Source: Prevotella sp. (GTDB taxonomy: Bacteria > Bacteroidota > Bacteroidia > Bacteroidales > Bacteroidaceae). Taken from it: a stretch of DNA of 64,000 bases. Positions 43,208-55,813 of the stretch are shown one piece after another. The position numbers and the translations under genes are program-made. Numbering within the stretch: the stretch's first letter is position 1; the number at the start of each line of letters is the position of its first letter. The notes beneath the pieces were generated by a model that saw only the letters and a program-made list of their open reading frames with translations, was not told the origin of the DNA and did not search any database. The DNA lies in assembly GCA_017623655.1 (NCBI GenBank), contig JAGAON010000009.1, positions 1-64,000 of the forward strand, read 5' to 3'.

Positions 43208-45316
43208 ATGCCTCCGTCAATCACTAAACGACATATCAGGATTGTAGCCATATCGGCAGGTGTATTGATACTTATCGGTATTGCGGGCGCCATCACCTCT
43301 GCCTACGTGCAGCGGTGGTTACGCTACAAAGGCGTGGAACTTCTGGAGGCGAAGTTAGGCACCCCGGTGCGGATTGACGGCATGGATGTCAGCCTGATGG
43401 GACGCGAGGTGGTGCTGTACGGCATTGAGCTGGAGGACCGCAAGCAGGAGAAGATGCTCTCCATCGACACGCTTGGCGCAAAGATTGGGCTTCTGCCGCT
43501 GTTTGATGACAAACTGACAATAAAGGACCTGCGTTGCCTTGGCGTCACGGCTTTTCTCTACAAGGAGCGTAAAGACACCGCCGCCAACTACCAGTTTGTC
43601 ATTGACGCGCTAATGAACAAGAAGCCTGCGGACGGTGACAAGGATGCGGGCAGGAAGTCATCACCGCTTGATTTGGACGTAAGGACAGCCGTATTCGACA
43701 GGGTAAGACTGCGATGGGATGTGTATTCCGAACCGGTTAAGGGAGGGGACACGCTTGACGCCAACCATTTCTGCATTGAAAACGTGCATTTCAGGATAGA
43801 AGAGATAAGGCGGAAGCATAAAGACCTCACGGTGTCGGTGTCCGGACTGAAAGGCCGGGAGGCCAAATCCAAGATAACACTGTCCGCCGGCAACATAGGC
43901 TACCGCTCCACACAAGACAGCAATGTCGCCATGAACATAGAGCGGATGCAGTGCTCTTTCGGAGACAAAAGGATTGCCTGCGCCGCTCTCAGCACCACAC
44001 AATGCGGCAATCACCTGTCACTTGACCGACCGATGGCGTTGCGCATAGACTCCATGACGTATTACCGCAACAACGGCAAGCCGCACAAACGGACGGGAAA
44101 GCCACACAGAGGCTGGTTTGACACGGGGCATATAGATGCCATATTGAACGTGAGCGCCGACATGGAATACATCACCAAGGACAGCATAAAGGCCAAAGTG
44201 ACGCGGATGTCGGTGCACGACAGGGCGTCAGGACTATACATTAAGGAGATGACAACGCTCTTGTCAAGCGTCCGTGACACCATCACGCTGCGTGACATGA
44301 GCCTGAATCTCCGGCAGACCGCCATAAAAGCCAAAAAGGCGGAGGTGCAATTACTGAAAGACAAGGGCGGAAAGACAGTTGACCTGCTTGTCAAACCCTT
44401 TACGCTCAAAGCCAATGTCTGCCTGCGAGACATATCAAAACCGTTCGCCCCGGTGCTGAGCGACTTCACAACGCCGCTTCATCTGAGCGTCGTCACCGGC
44501 GGAAGGCTGAACAACCTCACCTTTTCCGACATACGCATCCATACCACCGACAAGCGTCTGAGGCTCACGGCCAGCGGCGTTATGTATGATGTAATGAAAA
44601 GGAAAGAGCTGCGCCTGCACTTCAACAACATACACCTCGACGCAAGAAGGGGGATAAAAGAGGAGATAATACGCCACTTCTCCAAGAAGATACGCATGAA
44701 GATGGGGAAGCAGATACGCCGTATCGGCGACATACGCTACCACGGCAGGATGGGGGTATATTTCAAGCGCGAGGACTTCTCCGGCACATTGTTCACCAAA
44801 CACGGCAACGCCGACTTTGACTTTGTCATCGACAACAGGACAAAGTACATGACGGGCAGCATCTCGACAGACTCTCTGGGACTGGGCAGCGTGATGGGCA
44901 TAAAGAAACTTGGCAGCATAAAGGCCGGCGCGACATACAGTTTCAACGTGGCATCCAAGTCAAAACGCCCCGTGAAACACAACGGCCGCCTGCCGATAGG
45001 ATGGATGAAGGCACGGATAGACAGTGCGAGATACAAAGGCGTCAACATCTTCAACGTATCCGCCACGGTGCACAGTGACGGGGCGACAGCCACGGGCGAG
45101 GTGTTACTGCCAAAGAAATTGTTTGACATCTCGCTGATGTTCCGCTATACACAGACCGACTCCGTGCAGGACCTTAAACTAAAACCGCGGCTGCTGAAGC
45201 ACAAGAAAACGTCCGGTATGCAGACCGGCCAAAAGAAGTGGAAGGACTACATGAAAGAGGCGAGACAAAGGGTGAAAGCGAGAAAGAGAAAAGGCGGCAA
45301 GACAAAAGAGGCCTGA
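43208..45316 (+). CDS. AsmA/TamB-like inner-membrane-anchored protein
   Basis: 702 residues with one N-terminal membrane anchor (IVAISAGVLILIGIAGAI) and a long periplasmic beta-rich region. It begins LEAKLGTPVRIDGMDVSLMG and LLPLFDDKLTIKDLRCLGV, typical of AsmA-like lipid-transport bridges. The C-terminus is very basic (RKRKGGKTKEA). It lies 10 bases after the GH115 gene, an unexpected partner; co-transcription is likely but a functional link is not shown. Confidence 0.7.
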   Translation: MPPSITKRHIRIVAISAGVLILIGIAGAITSAYVQRWLRYKGVELLEAKLGTPVRIDGMDVSLMGREVVLYGIELEDRKQEKMLSIDTLGAKIGLLPLFDDKLTIKDLRCLGVTAFLYKERKDTAANYQFVIDALMNKKPADGDKDAGRKSSPLDLDVRTAVFDRVRLRWDVYSEPVKGGDTLDANHFCIENVHFRIEEIRRKHKDLTVSVSGLKGREAKSKITLSAGNIGYRSTQDSNVAMNIERMQCSFGDKRIACAALSTTQCGNHLSLDRPMALRIDSMTYYRNNGKPHKRTGKPHRGWFDTGHIDAILNVSADMEYITKDSIKAKVTRMSVHDRASGLYIKEMTTLLSSVRDTITLRDMSLNLRQTAIKAKKAEVQLLKDKGGKTVDLLVKPFTLKANVCLRDISKPFAPVLSDFTTPLHLSVVTGGRLNNLTFSDIRIHTTDKRLRLTASGVMYDVMKRKELRLHFNNIHLDARRGIKEEIIRHFSKKIRMKMGKQIRRIGDIRYHGRMGVYFKREDFSGTLFTKHGNADFDFVIDNRTKYMTGSISTDSLGLGSVMGIKKLGSIKAGATYSFNVASKSKRPVKHNGRLPIGWMKARIDSARYKGVNIFNVSATVHSDGATATGEVLLPKKLFDISLMFRYTQTDSVQDLKLKPRLLKHKKTSGMQTGQKKWKDYMKEARQRVKARKRKGGKTKEA

Positions 45317-45324
45317 TCACATCG

Positions 45325-45407
45325 CAATCAGCACCATATTACACTGTAATCAGCACCATATTACACTGTAATCAGCACCTGTTTACATGGTAATCAGCAC
45401 CCTTTTG
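45325..45407. repeat. GTGC-type array
   Basis: Four same-orientation units, AATCAGCACCATATTACACT repeated, then CACCTGTTTACATGG and a final CACCCTTTT, period about 22 bases. It lies just after the AsmA-like gene and before the GH2 gene. Confidence 0.85.
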
Positions 45408-45498
45408 CAAAAGGCTTTCACGCCGGCAGCCCGACAAAGCCATAACAGTCTGGTAACAAACGCATTAAAACCTACACAACAAATAAAAGGCATTTTAA

Positions 45499-48453
<2,955 letters not shown>

Positions 48454-48486
48454 CTAATCATTAAATATAAACACAACCGACAGACT

Positions 48487-49839
48487 ATGAAAATGAACGT
48501 GCGAGTCTTGGCTATGGCACTGTTCCTGCTGTCACCCGCCACCGGTTCCTTCCTCTTCGGGGAGGGAGGAGCCGGCGAAGTGGCCGCAGAGAACTACCCA
48601 TACCGCAGTGATTTCCTCTGGGTTACCAGCCCCAACCATGCCGACTGGCTGTATAAGACAGGCGAGAAGGCCGTTATCGATGTGCAACTATACAAATATG
48701 GCGTTGCCGTCACGGCCGATGTGAACTACGAAATATCGCCGGATATGCTTGAACCTACGGCCAAAGGCACGGCAAGGATTAAGGACGGGAAGGCGACCAT
48801 AGCCCTTGGCACACGCAAAACGCCCGGTTTCCTTGACCTGAAACTTACCGCCAACGTTGACGGCATGAAGACATCACACCACGTTAAGGTAGGGTTCGGC
48901 GTGGATAACATACGGCCTTTCACCAAGATGCCGGGCGACTTCACGCAGTTCTGGCAGCAGACCATAGCGGAAGCACGCAAGACTCCCGTATCGTTCACAC
49001 GTGAAATAGCCAAGGAATACTGCACGGACAAGATTGACTGCTGGCTGGTTAAGGTGAAAATAGACAACAGCCACAGCATGTACGGCTACCTCACGATGCC
49101 CAAAGACGCACGGAAAGGCAAGCATCCGGTAGTGCTTTGCCCGCCGGGAGCAGGCATAAAGACCATAAAAGAGCCCCTGCGCCACCGTTACTACGCCGAG
49201 AACGGGATGATAAGGTTTGAGATTGAGATACACGGACTTGACCCCCGCTGGCCAAACGACGACTTCAAGAGCGTCTCAAACGCGTTCGGCAGCAGGGACA
49301 ACGGCTACCTTGTCAACAACGTTTACAGCAAGGAGTACTACTATATGCGTCATGTCTATGCCGGTATGGTGCGCTGCATAGACTTCCTCACATCCCTGCC
49401 TGAGTGGGACGGAGTGAATGTCGCGGTGCAAGGCGGCTCGCAAGGCGGTGCGCTTGCCCTCGTAACGGCCGGTCTCGACCCTCGTGTCACCCTCTGCGTG
49501 GCCAACCATCCGGCTCTTACCGACATGGCCGCATACAGCGAAAAAGGGCGAACCGGAGGCTATCCGCACCTCAACCGCAATCCGGCAGGCATCCTTACCC
49601 CGCAGGTCATAAAGACCTTGGAGTATTATGACGTCATAAACTTCTGCCGTCAGATACAGTGTCCGGTGCGCATGACATGGGGTTACAACGACAACACGTG
49701 TCCGCCGACCACCAGTTACGCCGCATGGAATGTGCTGTCATGCCCCAAGGAGCCGTTCATCACGCCCATAAACGAACACTGGACATCGGAAACCATGGAG
49801 CGGCAGCACATGGAATGGATCAAGGCGAAGCTGAAATAA
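48487..49839 (+). CDS. Acetyl xylan esterase-like (CE7/AXE1) serine esterase
   Basis: 450 residues with signal peptide. The catalytic triad of the CE7 alpha/beta hydrolase is visible: S318 in QGGSQGGALAL, D402 in GYNDNTCPP and H431 in INEHWTS. An N-terminal beta domain (residues 35-140) precedes it. It removes acetyl groups from xylo-oligosaccharides, which fits a role beside GH115. It starts 33 bases after the GH2 gene. Confidence 0.86.
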   Translation: MKMNVRVLAMALFLLSPATGSFLFGEGGAGEVAAENYPYRSDFLWVTSPNHADWLYKTGEKAVIDVQLYKYGVAVTADVNYEISPDMLEPTAKGTARIKDGKATIALGTRKTPGFLDLKLTANVDGMKTSHHVKVGFGVDNIRPFTKMPGDFTQFWQQTIAEARKTPVSFTREIAKEYCTDKIDCWLVKVKIDNSHSMYGYLTMPKDARKGKHPVVLCPPGAGIKTIKEPLRHRYYAENGMIRFEIEIHGLDPRWPNDDFKSVSNAFGSRDNGYLVNNVYSKEYYYMRHVYAGMVRCIDFLTSLPEWDGVNVAVQGGSQGGALALVTAGLDPRVTLCVANHPALTDMAAYSEKGRTGGYPHLNRNPAGILTPQVIKTLEYYDVINFCRQIQCPVRMTWGYNDNTCPPTTSYAAWNVLSCPKEPFITPINEHWTSETMERQHMEWIKAKLK

Positions 49840-49863
49840 AAACATCGCCAGCAGGCGCGAATA

Positions 49864-49917
49864 GTAGGCACAGCAGCATACAAAAACAGTTGTTGCACGG
49901 CATCCTACCGTGCCTAC
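49864..49917. repeat. Inverted repeat of the GTAGGCACGGCAT family
   Basis: Opens with GTAGGCACAGCAGCAT and closes with ATCCTACCGTGCCTAC; outer feet are GTAG and CTAC. Related to 53786-53880 and to fragments at 30141 and 39629. Shape and feet again resemble REP elements, with a different core. Confidence 0.65.
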
Positions 49918-49933
49918 TGTATTACAACCCGCT

Positions 49934-50015
49934 TGTAGAGACGATGTACCACATCGTCTCAGCAAAAGATAGTGGGCAAAAAGGTAGTGAGACGATGTAA
50001 TACATCGTCTCTACA
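49934..50015 (+). repeat. REPIN-like two-armed element
   Basis: Arms 49934-49960 and 49989-50015 around a 28-base linker. A perfect 37-base GTGC palindrome follows at 50043, so this is a partial composite unit. All of the gene-free stretch 49840-50187 is repeat-derived except the promoter near 50160. Confidence 0.85.
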
Positions 50016-50042
50016 AACGCTGATAGAATTGCGGTACAAAAC

Positions 50043-50079
50043 AAAAGGGTGCTGATTACAGTGTAATCAGCACCCTTTT
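50043..50079. repeat. Perfect 37-base GTGC palindrome
   Basis: Arms AAAAGGGTGCTGATTACA and its exact complement around one central G. With A/T-rich ends it has the form of a bidirectional terminator. Confidence 0.85.
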
Positions 50080-50159
50080 ACAATGCAGGCAAACAGCCCT
50101 TGTTTTTAGGGCAGGCTAATAAAAGTCCGAAGAAAGACTTTTTTGTCGGACTTTTTTCG

Positions 50160-50167
50160 TAACTTTG
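50160..50167 (+). promoter_or_regulatory. Promoter -7 element of the helicase gene
   Basis: TAACTTTG, 21 bases before the ATG at 50188. Confidence 0.65.
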
Positions 50168-50187
50168 CGGTTCGATAGAACGATAAA

Positions 50188-53100
50188 ATGCCAACAAACA
50201 ACTACACATACACACCGGAAACCGCGGCCGATTTCTTCGCCGAACTAAGCGCGGCGATGCGGCTGCTACCCGACATTGCAGGCGTATATAGTGCCTTTAA
50301 CCGTGTGTTCCGCAAATGTATAGACCGGAATACGGAAGCCGTCAGCGCAACACTCTGCGGCGCGTTCGCCAAGACCGACTACCTGCTGAAAGAGCATAAG
50401 GCCGTGCGCAGCATGGCGCGCGACATCAACGACACCCGCGTAAGGCTGCGGAAACGCGGCGACATGACGGCCGACACGCTGCACGCCCACTGTCTGCAAG
50501 ACCTTGAAAACCTGTGCCGCTTCATATCATTATTATATAATACCCCCGTGCCCGACGACCTCTGCCGCCTGCTTCCACAACATACCGATGCGGAAAAGAC
50601 GGATGACAATACCGCAGGGCGCACCGAACTGCCCGACTGCATCAGGATGATAGTGGAGCGGTGGGATGACGAATACGCCTACGGACACGCCGACGAGCCA
50701 TGCGGCCATGACCCGCTCAAAGTGTGTTACGCCGATACCCCAACGCCATCCGGCTATAATTGGGCGTATCTCCGCAACCTGCTCGGCGAGGGAACACAGC
50801 TGAATCTTGTGCGACCGCACTGCAAGGAGGGCGTCATAACGGCAGAACTGATAATCTACGAGCCGGACTATCTCATCGACATATCAGCCGTGTCACGATG
50901 CTTCACCAACTATGCCGAATCGCCGCTCGTAAACCTTATCTCCCGTCTCCGGCCACAACAATCTACCGAACACACCATACTCGGTAACTTCGCGGGGCAA
51001 CTTCTTGACGAGACTGTCGTCTCATGCCGGCCGGAGTCACCCCAAAACCTCCAGCCAACAACCTCCACCCCCAAACCATACGCGGACAGCGTGAAGGACT
51101 TTTTCAAGACACACGCCGTGGAACTGCTTACCGTCGGCATCGCGCCAGAGTTTCACAAAAACGCAAAAGCGCAGCAGAAGAACATTTCGCAAGCCATAAG
51201 CAACGACCTGCCGGGCATGGTGTCACGCTTCAATCCCACGGAAGGCATGGTAGAACCGTCATTCTTTTCCGAGATGCTCGGGCTGCAAGGGCGTATGGAC
51301 TACCTGCAACTGGATTTCCGGGTGCTGCTGGAACAGAAGTCAGGCAAGGGCGACTTCCCTTACGAAGGCTTTGTCGTTCCACGCCACAAGGAAGAGCATT
51401 ACGTGCAACTGCTGCTCTATATGCTCCTCATCAGGTACAACTACCGCGACATCTACGAACAAAACAACCGCGAACTGCACGCCTTCCTGCTCTATTCACG
51501 ATACAGCAGCAGCCTGTTGGGACTGGGATTCGCCCCCGATTTGGTCTTCCGTGCCATCAGACTGCGCAACGAACTGGCATGGAGCGAGATGCAATACACC
51601 CGTGAAGACACGTTCCGCCGTGTGCTTGACACGCTGACACCGGAACGGATGAACATGAAAAATGTGAGCAACAACCTGTGGGAGCAGTACCAGAAGCGGC
51701 AAATCGCCGAGACACTCGCCCCCATACACAGTGCCACACCGCTTGAAAAGGCGTATTACTACCGCTTCCTCACATTCATAGCCAATGAACATATCATGTC
51801 AAAACTGGGCAACAAGACGAAGGAAAACTCCGGTTTCGCATCCACATGGCATGACTCTCCGGAGGAGAAACGCCTTGCCGGAAACATCTATGACAACCTT
51901 ACCCTGCTCTGCCCCGACGCCACTACCGGTGGAAGCATAGCGACAGTGACGCTGCAATTCCATGAGAACGCGGCGGGAGATATGTCAAACTTCCGCGTCG
52001 GCGATGTCGTGATACTCTACCCTTACGCCCCGGGCAGCGAGCCGGACGCACGCCGTACCATGGTGTTCCGCAGCAGCATAGAGAAGATACAGGCCGACAA
52101 CATATCGCTAAGACTAAGGGCCGTGCAGTCGGACAGCCGTGTATTCGTCCGGTACAGCGGCAAGCTTTGGGCGATAGAGCATGACTTCATTGAAGCGTCT
52201 TACGGCTCTCTCTACCGTGGTATGCACTCGTTCCTGTCGGCACCGAAGGCAAGAAGGGACCTGTTGCTGCTGCAACGGGAGCCGGAGGTGGATGACACCG
52301 TAACGGCACTACGCGGCAACTACGGCGAGTTCAACGACATGGCACTGCGGGTAAAGCGGGCAAAAGAGCTGTTCCTAATCATCGGTCCTCCCGGAACGGG
52401 CAAGACTTCCTTCGGTATGCTGAACACTGTGAAGGAGGAACTGGCGGAACCCGCATCGTCAGTGCTGCTGCTCTCCTACACCAACCGTGCCGTGGATGAG
52501 ATATGCAGCAAGCTGAAAGCGGAGGGAATAGACTTCATCAGGGTTGGCAGCACATTGAACTGCGCCCCGGAATACCGTGACAGCCTGCTGTCGGAAAGAG
52601 CCTGCCGTTGCGACAACATAACGGAGTTGAGACGGCAGACGGCGGAGGCAAGGGTGTATGTGGGCACCACCACGGCCTTCAACTCACACATAGCGCTGCT
52701 CAGTCTGCGGCAGTTCAGCCTTGCAGTGATTGACGAAGCGTCGCAAATACTTGAACCTCACCTCATAGGATTGCTCAGCGCACACTGCAACGGGGTGCCG
52801 GCGATAAGGAAAACGGTACTGATAGGCGACCACAAACAGCTGCCCGCCGTGGTGCAACAGTCGCCGGACGTGTCGCGGGTGACGGACAAACAGCTGAACG
52901 ACATACTGCTTACCGACTGCCGCCTGTCGCTGTTTGAGCGACTGTTAAGACGCTACCGCAATGACGAAAGCGTGACTTTCATGCTCTGCCGCCAAGGACG
53001 GATGCACCATGACATAGCCCTTTTCCCCAACCAAGCCTTTTACGCCGGAATGCTTACGGAGGTACCGCTGCCGCATCAGGTGGCCGGACTGCCGGAAACC

Positions 53101-53661
53101 GCGGACAGCGACAGCGGCATCGACCGCATATTGCGCTCACACCGCATGGCGTTCATCGCGGCCGACGCACCCGAGGACAGTCCTTCGGACAAGGTAAACC
53201 AGATTGAGGCCGACATGATAGCCGTCACCGTGAAACGCATTCATGACATGGAGGGCGACAACTTCCGCCCGGCGGAGACCGTAGGCGTGATAGTGCCGTA
53301 CCGCAACCAGATAGCCGCCATACGCAGTGCGCTCGACGGTTACGGCATTCCCGCACTGCGCGCCATTACCATCGACACGGTGGAGAGGTATCAGGGCAGC
53401 CAGCGGAGATACATCATATACGGCTTCACCGTATCAAAATACTACCAGCTGAAGTTCCTTTCGGACAATGTTTTCATGGATTCAGACGGCAGTGTGGTGG
53501 ACAGGAAGCTGAATGTGGCCATGACACGCGCCAAGGAACACCTGTTAATCTTCGGCAATCCGCGACTGCTTGCGCGCAACCACACGTTCTCCCGCCTGAT
53601 AGAGTTCGCGAAAGAGCACGGCTGTTATTTTGAAGACAGAAAACTCTTTCTGCCGTGTTAA
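50188..53661 (+). CDS. Dna2-like fusion of PD-(D/E)XK nuclease and SF1B helicase
   Basis: 1157 residues. A helical N-terminal region is followed by a Cas4/RecB-like nuclease core: GRMDYLQ (Asp at about 370), LLEQKSGKG (Glu-x-Lys at about 383) and HYVQLLLYMLLI with the motif Gln. The helicase motifs are I IGPPGTGKTS (about 732-741), II VIDEAS (about 847), III LIGDHKQLPAV, V VERYQGSQ and VI LNVAMTRAKEHLL. This is the Dna2 layout, a DNA-end or flap-processing enzyme. The four-Cys iron-sulphur cluster of eukaryotic Dna2 is not evident. It is a single-gene transcription unit. Confidence 0.85.
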   Translation: MPTNNYTYTPETAADFFAELSAAMRLLPDIAGVYSAFNRVFRKCIDRNTEAVSATLCGAFAKTDYLLKEHKAVRSMARDINDTRVRLRKRGDMTADTLHAHCLQDLENLCRFISLLYNTPVPDDLCRLLPQHTDAEKTDDNTAGRTELPDCIRMIVERWDDEYAYGHADEPCGHDPLKVCYADTPTPSGYNWAYLRNLLGEGTQLNLVRPHCKEGVITAELIIYEPDYLIDISAVSRCFTNYAESPLVNLISRLRPQQSTEHTILGNFAGQLLDETVVSCRPESPQNLQPTTSTPKPYADSVKDFFKTHAVELLTVGIAPEFHKNAKAQQKNISQAISNDLPGMVSRFNPTEGMVEPSFFSEMLGLQGRMDYLQLDFRVLLEQKSGKGDFPYEGFVVPRHKEEHYVQLLLYMLLIRYNYRDIYEQNNRELHAFLLYSRYSSSLLGLGFAPDLVFRAIRLRNELAWSEMQYTREDTFRRVLDTLTPERMNMKNVSNNLWEQYQKRQIAETLAPIHSATPLEKAYYYRFLTFIANEHIMSKLGNKTKENSGFASTWHDSPEEKRLAGNIYDNLTLLCPDATTGGSIATVTLQFHENAAGDMSNFRVGDVVILYPYAPGSEPDARRTMVFRSSIEKIQADNISLRLRAVQSDSRVFVRYSGKLWAIEHDFIEASYGSLYRGMHSFLSAPKARRDLLLLQREPEVDDTVTALRGNYGEFNDMALRVKRAKELFLIIGPPGTGKTSFGMLNTVKEELAEPASSVLLLSYTNRAVDEICSKLKAEGIDFIRVGSTLNCAPEYRDSLLSERACRCDNITELRRQTAEARVYVGTTTAFNSHIALLSLRQFSLAVIDEASQILEPHLIGLLSAHCNGVPAIRKTVLIGDHKQLPAVVQQSPDVSRVTDKQLNDILLTDCRLSLFERLLRRYRNDESVTFMLCRQGRMHHDIALFPNQAFYAGMLTEVPLPHQVAGLPETADSDSGIDRILRSHRMAFIAADAPEDSPSDKVNQIEADMIAVTVKRIHDMEGDNFRPAETVGVIVPYRNQIAAIRSALDGYGIPALRAITIDTVERYQGSQRRYIIYGFTVSKYYQLKFLSDNVFMDSDGSVVDRKLNVAMTRAKEHLLIFGNPRLLARNHTFSRLIEFAKEHGCYFEDRKLFLPC

Positions 53662-53688
53662 AACGCGGCCGGCAGGCAACTGTGCCGC

Positions 53689-53766
53689 AATCAGCACCTG
53701 ATTACAGTGTGATTAGCACCTGATTACAATGCAATCAGCACCTGTTTGCAGTGTAATCAGCACCCT
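53689..53766. repeat. GTGC-type array
   Basis: Four same-orientation units of about 22 bases (AATCAGCACCTGATTACAGT, GATTAGCACC, AATCAGCACCTGTTTGCAGT, AATCAGCACCCTTTT), beginning 28 bases after the helicase stop. Confidence 0.85.
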
Positions 53767-53785
53767 TTTGTTTTGCGGTACAATA

Positions 53786-53880
53786 GCAGGCACGGCATCA
53801 TGCTGTGCAACCACCTTTGTTTCAACGCGTTCCTTATCCTTGGCATTATTGTCTATTGCACGGCATGATGCCGTGCCTGC
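53786..53880. repeat. Inverted repeat with GGCACGGCAT palindromic arms
   Basis: Arms 53786-53810 and 53856-53880 (25 bases, one mismatch) are inverted around 45 bases; each arm is itself a palindrome. Outer feet are GCAG and CTGC. The remaining sequence up to the promoter at 54017 is AT-rich without further signals. Confidence 0.8.
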
Positions 53881-54016
53881 TGCTGCGACGAACGCCATTT
53901 TGTTATGCCATACCCTGCATAACGCCGTAATGACAATCATAAAACAAAATGCCGTTCCTTCATCCAGATTATAAAAATAATCTGTCAAATAGTTGCAAAT
54001 TGTTGTTTTTTTTAGT

Positions 54017-54024
54017 AATTTTGC
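54017..54024 (+). promoter_or_regulatory. Promoter -7 element of the symporter/oad operon
   Basis: TAATTTTG; the transcript would begin near 54031 and has a leader of about 45 bases to the ATG at 54077. Confidence 0.6.
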
Positions 54025-54076
54025 AACCGAATTGTATCTTAGCAGGTAAACGTTTTTGCAAACACTGACAGCACTT

Positions 54077-55501
54077 ATGGATGTAATAAGTAATATACTT
54101 GATGAAATCAGTTCCGTTTTGTGGGGTTATCCTATGATAATCCTGCTTGTGGGAACCCACCTTTACCTTACCATACGCCTGAAATTTCCGCAGCGCAAGA
54201 TGCTGACCGCCATCAAGCTGTCTGTAACAAAAGACAAGAACGGCGACGGTGACGTGTCCCAGTTCGGCGCTCTCGCCACAGCCCTTGCCGCAACCATCGG
54301 TACGGGCAACATAATCGGCGTGGGTACGGCCATTGCACTTGGCGGCCCGGGAGCGGTGTTCTGGTGCTGGATAACGGGTGTGCTGGGCATCGCCACGAAA
54401 TATGGCGAGGGACTGTTGGCGGTCAAGTACCGCCGTGTGTCAGACCAAGGACACATGCTCGGCGGCCCGATGTATGCCTTGGAGTATGGCTTGAACGCAA
54501 AATGGGCGGGCATATTGTTCGCTGTCTTTACGGCTGTCGCGTCGCTCGGCATAGGCAGTACCGTGCAGGCCAACGCCATTTCCACATTGGCGTATGACGT
54601 TATGGACGTGACACCGTGGATGTCCGGACTGGTTGTCACAGCCCTTGTGGCACTTGTTGTCATTGGCGGCATAAAGAGCATAGCCAAGGTATGCACCGCA
54701 CTGGTGCCCGTCATGGCGGTGTTCTACGTGCTGGGCTGCATCGTCATACTGTTCATGAACGCGGAATACGTATGGCCTGCCGTGCGGCTGATATGCACCG
54801 CGGCATTCACTCCGGAGGCTGCCGGCGGAGGCTTTGTGGGAAGCACGGTGCTGATAGCGGCACGCTACGGTATAGCGAGGGGACTTTTTTCAAACGAGTC
54901 AGGCCTTGGTTCCGCACCGATTGTGGCGGCTGCGGCCAAGACAAAGAACCCTGTGCGTCAGGCACTGGTAAGCTCCACCGGTACATTCTGGGACACAGTA
55001 ATCATCTGTGCCATAACGGGCATAGTCATAGTAAGCAGCGTTCTGAGTTATGTTGACACCAAGGTGATGGACGATTCGGCTCTCGGCTCCATGTTCGGAC
55101 AACTGCTTGAGACGCATACCGCCAATATGGACGGCGGCACTTTGACCAAGATGGCGTTCTCGAAGATACCGGTTATCGGAGAACCTATACTCATGTTCGG
55201 GCTCTTTACCTTCGCCTTCTCCACCATACTCGGCTGGAGCATCTACTCCATAAGGTCCGTGGAGTATGTGTTCGGCTATAAAGGCGTGAGGGCATGGGTA
55301 TGGATATACCTCGTGGCAGTATTCGCCGGCTCGGTAATCAGCCTTAACACGGTGTGGACTTTTGCCGACATATTCAACGCATTGATGGCCATTCCGAACC
55401 TGCTGGCACTCATACTGCTGTGCAATGTGCTGGTGAAGGATACGGACAAGTACCTTTGGGGCAACAGACTTGACGAGGAGGAGAAGCCCGCAATAAACTG
55501 A
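54077..55501 (+). CDS. Alanine/glycine:cation symporter (AGCS family)
   Basis: 474 residues from MDVISNILDE with about eleven membrane segments. Family signatures are ALATALAATIGTGNIIGVGT, GPGAVFWCWITGVLGIATKY and NESGLGSAPIVAAAA. It imports alanine or glycine with Na+. It is 30 bases ahead of the oad genes, which generate the sodium gradient it would use. Confidence 0.93.
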   Translation: MDVISNILDEISSVLWGYPMIILLVGTHLYLTIRLKFPQRKMLTAIKLSVTKDKNGDGDVSQFGALATALAATIGTGNIIGVGTAIALGGPGAVFWCWITGVLGIATKYGEGLLAVKYRRVSDQGHMLGGPMYALEYGLNAKWAGILFAVFTAVASLGIGSTVQANAISTLAYDVMDVTPWMSGLVVTALVALVVIGGIKSIAKVCTALVPVMAVFYVLGCIVILFMNAEYVWPAVRLICTAAFTPEAAGGGFVGSTVLIAARYGIARGLFSNESGLGSAPIVAAAAKTKNPVRQALVSSTGTFWDTVIICAITGIVIVSSVLSYVDTKVMDDSALGSMFGQLLETHTANMDGGTLTKMAFSKIPVIGEPILMFGLFTFAFSTILGWSIYSIRSVEYVFGYKGVRAWVWIYLVAVFAGSVISLNTVWTFADIFNALMAIPNLLALILLCNVLVKDTDKYLWGNRLDEEEKPAIN

Positions 55502-55531
55502 TATATAATAACAAGACATAACAACAGCATC

Positions 55532-55777
55532 ATGGAAATTGGTTTAACACTGATGATAGTGGGTATGGTGACGGTGTTCGTCGTGCTGCTTATCATCATC
55601 AATCTGAGCAAACTGCTCATCGGTATAGTTAATAAGGTGGCGCCGGAAGAAGAGGTTAAGCACAAGGCTGCGCCTGCTTCAGCGGCAATACCGCAGGATA
55701 TTATGGAGGTAATACGCCAGACTGTCGCTCAGGTGACGGGCGGAAAAGGCACAGTTGCCAATGTGGAGAAACTGTAA
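55532..55777 (+). CDS. oadG: Sodium-pump decarboxylase gamma subunit (OadG)
   Basis: 81 residues: one membrane helix (LTLMIVGMVTVFVVLLIIIN), then a short Ala/Pro linker and a soluble tail (DIMEVIRQTVAQVTGGKG). The gamma subunit anchors the carboxyltransferase subunit to the membrane beta subunit. First of the oadG-oadA-oadB order. Confidence 0.85.
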   Translation: MEIGLTLMIVGMVTVFVVLLIIINLSKLLIGIVNKVAPEEEVKHKAAPASAAIPQDIMEVIRQTVAQVTGGKGTVANVEKL

Positions 55778-55813
55778 AACGAGCATAAACACTAAAAAAA
55801 CAATATAACAACA

